Shown here: piece by piece, positions 1-9,046 of the stretch
Numbering within the stretch: the stretch's first letter is position 1
Layout: each line of letters begins with the position of its first letter
Assembly (NCBI GenBank): GCA_029379385.1
Contig: CM055611.1
Span: forward strand, 19,662,062-19,726,061
Length of the DNA stretch: 64,000 nucleotides
Direction of reading: 5' to 3'
Source of the DNA: Quillaja saponaria
Taxonomy: Eukaryota; Streptophyta; Magnoliopsida; Fabales; Quillajaceae
Translations under genes and position numbers: made by a program
Notes under the pieces: model-generated
Seen by the model: the letters and a program-made list of their open reading frames with translations, nothing else
Databases searched by the model: none
Told to the model about the DNA's origin: nothing

Positions 1-918
1 ATTAGGAGTGAAGTCTCACCCTTTTGACAGAAAGATTTAATTCTATGAATAATGGCTTTCTGTCACTTCCACTATTCCTCATTTTATTACATGTAAGTGT
101 GTAACATTTCCTATCCTTTGGATTTATGAGACTGCTCAGAACCTCAGTTCAGCTGATATTGGATTCATGAGAAGCTTGGACCTTTTAGTTTTATTTGACT
201 TATGGTTTGTATAATGTACTCATTGCAACTGGTATGAGTGTTTCATGAAATCTGCTTTAATTCTGAATCATAGTTCTACAATGTACGAACTGTGGTAGAG
301 CGCTTGAGGCAGCCGTCTTAGTTTGACTGGCATATTTCTGCAGAGAACCTGTAGATAGTTCTTTAAACTTCTGATTGCAGTTTTCTCCTCTATTGGCAAC
401 TGAAACACTAATTCAGTTGGCAATATTTTTGCTGTCATTTTATCCAAACTGGGTTGTCTATTTCAGATAATTATTTTGTTTTTGAACCCCTGATCAGGTG
501 GTCTCTCTAGAATTAACTGCTTCGGGAGTAACCCATTTTACCTTAAAAAAAACCAGAGCTGGCCAGACATGTTCAAGAATAAAAGTACAATTACAAATAC
601 TCTTAAAAGGGTTTAAAATTTTAAAACTAAACTTCTGGCATTTGAGTCCACTGGTTGTAAGGGCATTGTTTAGATGGAGTTTCCAAATGATAGGTTTCAT
701 TTTCCCTTTGGAAACATGCCAATAATTAAAAAAAGAAAAAAGAAAAAAAGAGAGTAGGTTGTGCTTCTTTTCATAATTTAATTAACCAACGTTATTTTAT
801 CTTTACTGATATGTGCCAGATACTTGCATAGAATTCTCAGTTGCATAATTTATATTTTAACATCACAGACAGATAAAAAAAGATTACAAGACAAACAAGT
901 AAATGACAGATATTATAA
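1..918. other. No gene recognised; possible 3' flank of a neighbour
   Basis: I see no conserved coding sequence here. Short open stretches on both strands near 494-725 have no recognisable domain and no splice context. The stretch may be the 3' flank of a gene lying to the left of the window, because the repeat that follows at 919 resembles the 5' end of a tandem SDR copy, but this is inference only. Confidence 0.4.
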
Positions 919-1100
919 CTACACAGCACTTAACAGAGAATTGCTTAGTGGCCAGGAAACAGAAAGAGAGAAAATAAAAAAGGGTATTTGAAGCCCACAT
1001 TCATATTGTCATTCTCATCAATGGCACAAGTCTATGCAGTTCATTTTATATCCACTTGATTGTCATTTAACTTGATCGAGAAAAATTAAATAAATTCTCA
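919..1100 (+). repeat. Upstream copy of the SDR 5' region (direct repeat)
   Basis: This stretch matches 8841-9046 in the same orientation, including the runs GAGAATTGCTTAG/ACAGAATTGCTTAG, GCCCACATTCATATTGTCAT and TCATTTAACTTGATCGAGAA. In the downstream copy the sequence holds a first coding exon (ATG at 8944) with a GT donor. Here the ATG is kept at 1021, but about 20 bases that would include the end of the exon and the donor are missing, so this copy cannot make that exon. It is best explained as the remnant of a tandem duplication of the SDR gene. Confidence 0.75.
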
Positions 1101-1400
1101 ACAAACAAAAACACTACAAATGAAAAAAAAAAAAAAATTGGCCAACTAACCAAATATCAAAAAAATTTATTTAGTCTTATATCATATAATCTTAAATTAA
1201 TTAATATTATAAAATGTGACTCAACTATTTATATATATTTTTTAAATGTTTATAAAACTAGCAATGTAAAAAAAAAAATCACATTAACGTCTGTAAAATT
1301 TAAATATTATATATAATTATACCGGTTCACGTTTTTTATTGTCAATTCATTGATTTTAAGAATATGCAGTATCTACTTCTTAATGTCAACCGGCCGAAGG

Positions 1401-1411
1401 TGTCTCTTAAC
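1401..1411 (+). repeat. Left target site duplication of the MULE
   Basis: TGTCTCTTAAC, which pairs with TGTCTCGTAAC at 8552-8562 (10 of 11 identical). The single mismatch implies that some time has passed since insertion. Confidence 0.7.
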
Positions 1412-1845
1412 AAGATTTTGGATAGAAGGGTCTAAAATTTATCATTTTTGTACAAAATGTGAATTTTATTAGTTTAATAGCCAGAATGGGGTAAAGTGTG
1501 AAACTGTGTTTTGAAAACACAGTTTCTGGGTTCGACCTGGCGTGCCAGGTCACGGAATTGCCCACATCACGCACTCGCGTGTGGCGCGCGAGTGGAGGGC
1601 TTTTCAAAAGCCGGTTTTCACCCTGATTTTGTCCCCCGCTGGACGGGCCCTAAGGGGACAGTATTTTGTCTGAAACCGGCTTCTGTAAAGCCAGTTTCAA
1701 ACTTTGTACCCTGCGCGTTGCAGGGTAGCCTCACAAGCTTCCCTGCACGCTGCAGGGTAGCCTGTGAGCCCTGTATCGCTTGGCAGCCTTGCTGCCTAGC
1801 GATCATGTTCCGCTGGGCGACCCCTCCCCCCCCCCCCCCAAAAAA
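1412..1845 (+). repeat. Left terminal inverted repeat of the MULE
   Basis: The arm is GC-rich inside otherwise AT-rich DNA and pairs with 8222-8551. Conserved blocks occur in the same order from each end: TTTTGGATAGAAGGGTC, GTTTTGAAAACAC, TTTCTGGGTT, GTGCCAGGTCAC, a CACTCGCG-like segment, AACCGG, TTTGTCCCCC and repeated GCAGGGTAGCCT. The CAGGGTAGCC decamer occurs twice in each arm (once inverted on the right). The open frames in this stretch have no family resemblance and are not called as genes. It ends in a run of C followed by A near 1825-1846. Confidence 0.8.
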
Positions 1846-3347
1846 TAAAACCTGAGTGTTTTCTCCTCTATAAATACAGAGGCAGAGGAGAAAACACTCC
1901 TCGTCACTTCATTTCTTTCCGTAATATTTTCACGTTCTTCCGATCTCCCCATATTTATTTACAAGTGAAATCTTGGTAAGTTATACAAATTTTAATTTAA
2001 AAAATTATTATTATTATTAATTAAATTAAATTATTTTCTTATTGAAAAATTTATAACGTATACTATTAAATTTTTAATGTATACTATTTAATTTATATTA
2101 TTTATTATAATTAGTAATATTTACTTATTAATTATTTAAATTACCTATACTATTAAATTTTTTAAAAATAAAATATAAATAGAAATTATATAAACTATTT
2201 AATGTTACACGATATATATGTTTTGTTATTCTAAGTTTATTTATATTTTTTTTAGGATTATTGTTGAAATCACGTTGCCGGTGTTGATACTTTTTGCTCA
2301 TTTGCTTCTTACCTGGTAAGTCATAAAGTTGTATTTATTTTGTAGAAAGTTGTATTTATTATTATTGTATGCATGTACTTATATTTGCAGTAGTTTTATA
2401 TTATAATTGTTGAAATATTAATTTTTATTATTTGTTATAATTAAAAATTTGTTGTAATTGTAATTTTTATGATAATTGCAATAATTAGTATATTTATGAT
2501 ATGATAAATTATTTACTTTTTAATTTGCATATTAATAAATAATATTTATAAGTTTAAAATAGTAATTATGTGACACTTAATTAAATTAGTAATTTTGTGA
2601 CGTTTAAATTAGTTAGTAATTTTGTTTGCCTTAAAATAGTAATTTAATGAGTTTTGAAATAAATAATAATTTTTGTATTTATATGTTTTAATGTAATTAA
2701 TATATTTATTAGTAATTTTGATAATTTTAATTTAGTTAGTAATTTTGATAGTTTTAAATTAATTAATATATTTTAAACGAAAATAAAAATTATTTAATTC
2801 ATAATAATTATGGTAAGTAATATACCTATGATAAAAAGTGATTTTATTATTTTGTTAGTATTCGTAATTTTATTTAAAAATTTGTGACTAATTTATAAAT
2901 AAATATTTTTTTTTGGGAAATTTATAGTAATATATTTATGATAAATAGATTTTTTCTATTTGTATGATTTAATGCAATTAATTTATAGATATTATTTTTA
3001 TGTTTTAATATGTAATGAGATTTTTTATTATTTAATTAATTCATAATAGGCAAAATAAATATTTATAATTAACTTAAAGATGAAACCATAATATTTGAAT
3101 ATAATTAATTTAAAATATACATTATAAGTAATAAATTTGTGTTGTTTGAATTAATTAGTAATTTGGATAGTTTTAAATTGGATTAATTGTGATGTTTGAA
3201 TTAATTAGTAATTTGGGTATTATAATTTTAATCATTTATTATTATTATTAGTTTATAGTTAATCTATGAAAATACTGTGAATTCATTTACAATATAAGGA
3301 GGAAATTTTATAATATTTTAAAACATTTTGAAGGTGCAAGTTTGATA

Positions 3348-4677
3348 ATGGAAGAAATTGGAATTATGTGTTACATTAATGGTGAGATGCATACTGGTTC
3401 GAATGGGCTTGAATAAGATTCAGGTCCCGTTAAGTGCATTCGTGTACCCAAGCGTATCAAGTATGCAGAGTTTCATGCTCGTTTATGCAAGTCCTTAAAG
3501 GTTGATAGAAGAAAAGAATACCTGACTATAATTTGTCGATGTCCAAGTACTATTAATAATTCAACCCACTATAGTCTAGTTGCAGTAGCTGATGATGAGG
3601 ACTTGTACAACATGTTACAGCATGTCAGCGCGCAAAGCCCTAGATTTATTTTAGAGATTTATTTACATAGGCACGCACTTCATGATGAGTCTATGTCTCG
3701 TGTTCAGAGTCACGACACACTTGACCCGAATCCTGAAAACATATTCATGGAATCCCCCACCAGTAGGCGGCAATACGATCAGCTCAGTTCTCATGTTGCA
3801 GGAGAAGCATCAGTCCCACAAGAATATGAAAGCAAAGAATCTCCTTATCCACACTGCGAGTCAAACTCAAAAACGCAAATTCGATAAATATTTCGAGAAG
3901 TTTGTTCGCTTGGACTCTGAGTATGCTGCATGGATTGGTAGAATTCTTTTGGAGCAGTGGGCATTGGCACATAACGGAGGTCACCGCTTTGACTTCATGA
4001 CCACGAACTTGGGGGAGTGCATGAACAATGTCTTGAAGGGAGCGCGACAAGTCCCAATCACTGCACTGGTGCGGTTGACATTTTACCAGTGTGTTAAATA
4101 TTTTGTGGAATATCAGGCGTACATTAATGCTCAACTAAATGCTGGCAATCAATACACAACTGACACTATAGAAAAAATCCAAAATTGGACAAAGAGAGCA
4201 GGTGGACACGAGTTGAGACAGTTTCATACCAGTTTGGGGATCATTGAAATAAAGACTCAATTTCATGGATTGCAAGCCCGAAAGGGCGACAACCAGCATA
4301 CTGTGTGTTTAAATGAAAGAACTTGCACATGTAACAAACCCCAGCAATACATTCTCTCATGCTCACATGTTATAGCAGCTTGTGCAAACATGCATCTGAA
4401 CTATAACGACTTTATTGGGGAGTGGTATAAACTGAGAAATCAGGAGCTTGTATACACCCCACAATTCAACCCAGTGATGCACGATGACTATTGGCCGGAA
4501 TTCCAGTTCCCCCATATGGTTCCCGACATGTCTAAATTGTGAAAGAAAGGTAGGCCGAAAACACATCGAATTCATAATGAGATAAACATTACAGAGTCCT
4601 CGAGGCAACATAGTTGTGGTTTATGTAGGCAGGAGGGACACAATCGTAAAAATTGTCCTAACATTACACGATCTTAA
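3348..4677 (+). pseudogene. Decayed MURA-type transposase (internal deletion)
   Basis: This is a remnant of the MULE transposase. The N-terminal part from the ATG at 3348 encodes the PB1-like region seen at the start of many plant MULE transposases (VKCIRVPKRIKYAEF, then TIICRCP) and is broken by a TAA at 3414. This frame ends at 3887. The C-terminal part lies in another frame, open to 4542: WALAHNGGHRF, MTTNLGECMNNVLKGAR and PITALVRLTFYQC, followed by a SWIM zinc finger (C-T-C near CTCNKPQQ, then C-S-H in SCSHVIAAC). After a TGA at 4540 the frame continues to a CCHC knuckle, CGLCRQEGHNRKNC, and stops at 4677. The catalytic DDE core that should lie between the two parts is absent, so the protein could not act as a transposase. 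Confidence 0.85.
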
Positions 4678-4973
4678 AAGACAAGTTTCATTATCGCATT
4701 GTTTACTTTAATGTAAATGTAAGAGTTTTCCTATTTATGTATTTGTTTCTAGTTTTTTATTATATAGATATTAGGCATTATGTCCCCCATATGTCATGTA
4801 AAATAATTTTGAAATTAATAAACATTGTTGTCGTGTATTATTGTAATATTATTAAGAATTTTTCAAGGATTTTCCATTTTATCTAAATCTTTTCCCATTA
4901 CATTAAATCGTAACATTATTGTTGTGTATGCATATTAACATTATATTTGATTTATCTTTTGTTATACAGATTC

Positions 4974-7081
4974 ATGGATCCCGTTGCCCCATTAGATGTT
5001 TCAGTCCTTATACTACACGATAGCCATTGATCCGTTAGAGTTTTTGCGAATCACGAGGTATATAAATAACAAATCGATATACCTTTAATTTTTCAATTTC
5101 ATTTTATTAGCGAAAATGTTTTTGCTAATATGTTTTTAAAATTTTAGAGCAAGGCCTATGTCCTGAGATGCCTTCGGAGGGAGGCGGTGTTCGGCCGGGA
5201 TATTCTTAATATTATTTATAATATTAATCCTCGTGTATTGGAGTACATGACCATGGCAAGTTTTGGTGATGTGATCAGGGTGGGGTTTATTTCGCTTGAT
5301 TGGCACCTTGTGACAGCTTTAGTCGAGCAATGGAGGCCGGAGACTCACACATTTCATCTGCCGCACGATGAGGCCACCATTACATTACAGGATGTTAGTA
5401 TTCTGTTTGGTTTACCTGTTGACGGTGAGCCTGTCTTTGGCATAGTTGATGCTGACGTCGCAACTGAGTACGAGCAATTATTAGGAGTTATGCCCCCTGC
5501 TACAGCTGTTAAGGGTAACACATTGAAAATGAGCTGGTTAGGATTGACATTTCAGAATTTCCCAGCCGATAGTGATAACATTACAACGCAGAGATATGCA
5601 CGAGCTTATATATTACAGCTAATGGGTGGATTGTTATTCACCAGTAAGACGAGTACACATGTGCACATTTGTTTCTTATCTCTGCTAGAAAACCTATATG
5701 TCGCAGGACAGTACAGCTGGGGCAGTGCCTCCCTGGCATGGTTGTACAGGGAGATGTGTCATGCCACTCACCTTGATGCTTCTGAAATTGCTGGACCTTT
5801 GATATTACTCCAGGTATGGGCATGGGAGAGACGACCCTTTCCGCATCGAGGAGGGAGACAGACATTCCGTGGGATAATCTTTGTCCTTTAGGCGTGAGGT
5901 TTGTAAAATTATTAGTTTTATGCATTTGCTTATAATGTGTGGTACATAAATAACTTGTAATTTACATTTTTAATTACTTGCAGGTGGAGAGTAAAGTTTA
6001 AAGTAACTTAAATCGGCCATAATGTGGTGTCTTGGTATAGGGAGATGCTGGACAGGATGTCAGCAGATCAGGTAATTACAAGTGTATCTTATATCTATGT
6101 ATCATTTAACATAATCATGTTTCAATGTTTTATTTATTATAACATTGACATTGTTTTTTATTGCAGTTCATATCATTACCTTACATTGATGATGAGCTAA
6201 GACACCTAATACCAGATTATTGTTATCGAGACCAGCATATTTGGGGTGCTAAAGTACCCTTAATATGTTTTCATATTGTTGAGTATCAGAAAGTTGATAG
6301 GGTAATGCATCAGTTTGGATATCAGTAACCTATACCAGAAAACCCTACTGACATTAAGGCCGATTAAACCTTGCACAAATTTGATTTTCGGGGACGAGGC
6401 GTCACAAACTACAGTTGGCTACATGCTAACCACATAGCCATTTGGGGCATGAGATACAATCTGGTCCAGATAGGTGATGTTCTGGGAGTTGCACATGGTC
6501 ATGATGCTCATACAACCGAGTACAATGAGTGGTATAGATGTATCAGTAGAATATATCTTACACGAGTTGGTCTTATCCATGCTGATCCAGCTCCTTCCCA
6601 TTCTACTCGTTCGACATCATCATTATCATTGTCATCACAACGTTGCAGACGCAGTAGAACTGATGTCCCTGGACCGTCGGTTGCTTATGGACGTGTTGAT
6701 GCTAAGGTCCAACCATCAGATGTGTATATTCTATCTCCAGCACATATGTCTCCACCTCCTTATATGGCCAGTAGTTCATCTATGTATCATCAGCTTATGC
6801 CGGACTTTGCACAACAATCAAGCGAGGTTTTTAACTCTCCCATACCGCAGGTGCCATACTTTCAGTATGGTAATACACCTGCATCATATGACCCGGGTAT
6901 GGGTTCAGGTGTGCAAGCTGAGGAAGGATTTAGCGGTGCTGATGACATACCTCCCTCAGAAGATCTTGGTGACAGGGCTGATGTACCACCTAGGCGAAAC
7001 CCGGCAAGGAGGAGAAGACCACGTCATATGGTACAGGGGGTCATTTTTTGTAGACCAGTATTTCTCGAAATCCTTATATAA
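4974..7081 (+). pseudogene. PMD (plant mobile domain, MAIN-like) gene, decayed
   Basis: The frame encodes the plant mobile domain, found both in transposons and in host MAIN/MAIL proteins. Recognisable parts are a short first exon from the ATG at 4974, broken by TGA at 5028; a long middle block from about 5149 (YVLRCLRREAVF, then VGFISLDWHLVTALVEQWRP, ETHTFHLP, ATITLQDVSILFGLPVDG); a third exon from about 5986 (VVSWYREM); and a fourth from about 6167 (YIDDELRHLIPDY). The last part runs to 7081 and ends in a low-complexity tail rich in Ser, Pro and Arg. The middle block needs a frame change near 5850-5880 to reach its proper end (IPWDNLCPLG), a TAA follows in the third exon, and further in-frame stops occur around 6326 and 6366. 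It is therefore non-functional. Confidence 0.8.
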
Positions 7082-8221
7082 GTTTTTTAATTTTTAATTT
7101 TTGTGTTTGTTACTTGTAATGAGAAGAGTCTTTCTGGTTTATGTTTTAATTTAGTTATACTTGTAAATTAGAATTTACTTCTGAATAAACAAGTAGGGGT
7201 CTGCCAAAATTTACACCACTTCAAGGTGTAAATTTTCAATTGTCTAATAATTATTATTATGTTTTTAAATACTGAAATTATTACATAAATATTCAAGTAT
7301 TGTTTTAATAAACATACATGCTAGCATTTATTATAATGAGGCATGTAATAATTAGAATGAGTTATACAATCTTTTCATGAAATGACTACTCGTTCACGTA
7401 TTTTCAATTATAAAGCATTTAAACAGTAAATGGACAGGCTTACATCACTTTACGTGTGAACAAACATGCTGACATTATTTTACACTCACGCATTAATTAG
7501 AATGAGTTAATTAATTTTTAAATTAATTTAATATTTTTTATTTTTTCTAAATCATTTCAAATAAGTTTAAAATTTATATACTTTAAATTTAAAAAATTTA
7601 ATAATTTACAATATCATGAATTTTAACATTTTAAAATATCATAAACTATAGTAAAAAAAATTATGATACACTATAGAATTAAAAAATTAATAAAAATCTT
7701 AAATTCTAAAAATACCAAATTTATAAATTTAAAAACTGTCATACACTATAAATTTAAAATTTATCATATATTTTTAATTTCATATAATTATTATACACTT
7801 TAAAATTTATCATACATTTTAAACTATAAATATATAAATTAACATATACTTTATATTTAAAAGACATCATGAATTTTAAAAATATTTATGATAAAATTGA
7901 AAAAAATTTCCAAAATCTTAAATTCTAAAATTTTAAAATTATAAAATATTATAATATAAATTAAAAAATTAATTTATATTTTAAATTTCAAAAATATCAT
8001 ATAATAAAAAGTTAAATTTAAAAATTATCATATATTTCACAAAAACTCACTTCTAAATTATCATATATTTTAAAAAAAATTTAAAAACTCATAAAATTTT
8101 TACAAAGGTCATAAAAAAAATATTTGAAGGTTTGTAAGTTTTAATGTAATTATTATGTAGAATAAAATAAGTTAATTATTGTATTTATATGTTTTAATTT
8201 AATTAATATGTTTATTAATAT

Positions 8222-8551
8222 ATTAATGGGGAGGGTGGGCGAATTTTGGACCGGGGGGGCCGGGCTGGGGCTAGGCAATGCAGGCTACCCTACAGCGCTG
8301 CAGGGTAGCCTACAAATTTTGTCCCCCGTGCGGGCCTTGCGGGGGGGACAAATAGCCGGTTTCATCTGTCACTCGTGCGTCACGCGCAAGTGCGTTATCT
8401 AGCCAATGTGGTGACCTGGCACGTTAGGTCAAACCCAGAAACCGTGTTTTGAAAACACGATTTCAACATTTGTCCTATTTTGACTATTAAAGTAAAATAT
8501 TTATCATTTTATTCAAAAATTTTGAAACTTGGACCCTTCTATCCAAAACTC
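8222..8551 (-). repeat. Right terminal inverted repeat of the MULE
   Basis: Reverse complement partner of 1412-1845, with the same block order but many substitutions and small gaps. The outer 17 bases (TTTTGGATAGAAGGGTC) are identical to the left end. The duplicated target site follows directly at 8552-8562. Confidence 0.8.
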
Positions 8552-8562
8552 TGTCTCGTAAC
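8552..8562 (+). repeat. Right target site duplication of the MULE
   Basis: TGTCTCGTAAC, matching TGTCTCTTAAC at 1401-1411 with one difference. Confidence 0.7.
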
Positions 8563-8724
8563 CCGCAAATTGACTTTGACAAATGGCAAGAGAATTTGTC
8601 AGAGCACAGCTCTTTTTTGCTCTTGCGCTTGCATCAGCTCACGTCTTTTATCTCTCTGCTGCTCTCTCCACCGCTCTCACTGCTCTGAGCTTTTACTCTT
8701 GTATTCTGCACTTCACTTCATGCG

Positions 8725-8732
8725 TATATATA
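8725..8732 (+). promoter_or_regulatory. TATA box for the upstream first exon of the SDR gene
   Basis: TATATATA lies about 220 bases before the ATG at 8944 and about 170 bases inside the right end of the MULE. The sequence after it is a plausible leader. The call rests on position and motif only. Confidence 0.45.
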
Positions 8733-8840
8733 GTAGAAAAAACTCACCTACCAAATCTTCCATCTTAATTTAAGGCTAGCCGAAGGAAGGAAGAAAATAC
8801 TGGCAGTACCCTTTTGTCAAAATCTTAGGGCTGGATTTCT

Positions 8841-9046
8841 ACAACACAATTAACACAGAATTGCTTAGCGGCCGGCAAAGAGAAAGAGAGAGAGAAAATA
8901 AAAAGGAGATTTCAAGCCCACATTCATATTGTCATTCTCATCAATGGCATTAGCTACAGAAAGGTAGACTTTTCCTTCTATGGAGTTCATTTTATATTCA
9001 CAATCACATGAGTGTCATTTAACTTGATCGAGAAAAATAAATACTG
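8841..9046 (+). repeat. Downstream copy of the SDR 5' region (direct repeat)
   Basis: Direct-repeat partner of 919-1100. This copy keeps the complete 20-base first exon (8944-8963) and its GT donor. Confidence 0.75.

Larger units (their letters stand above)
1412..8551. mobile_element. Mutator-like element (MULE) with long TIRs, MURA remnant and PMD gene
   Basis: The element is bounded by long imperfect terminal inverted repeats: the left end reads GATTTTGGATAGAAGGGTC and the right end, reverse complemented, GAGTTTTGGATAGAAGGGTC. Immediately outside are direct repeats of 11 bp with one mismatch: TGTCTCTTAAC at 1401-1411 and TGTCTCGTAAC at 8552-8562. MULEs make target duplications of about 9-11 bp, so this fits. 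Inside, on the plus strand, are a C-terminal MURA-type transposase with SWIM and CCHC fingers and a plant mobile domain gene, both broken. The spaces between (1850-3340 and 7085-8220) are extremely AT-rich and contain no gene that I can recognise. The exact first base of the TIR is uncertain by one or two positions. Confidence 0.85.

Noticed and set aside
1511..1855. Open frames of 62-114 codons inside the MULE left arm
   Set aside because: They lie in the GC-rich inverted repeat, differ between the two arms and have no family resemblance.
8480..8773. Open frames with hydrophobic starts just after the MULE
   Set aside because: They cross the MULE end and target duplication and cover the presumed SDR promoter and TATA box, so they are chance frames.
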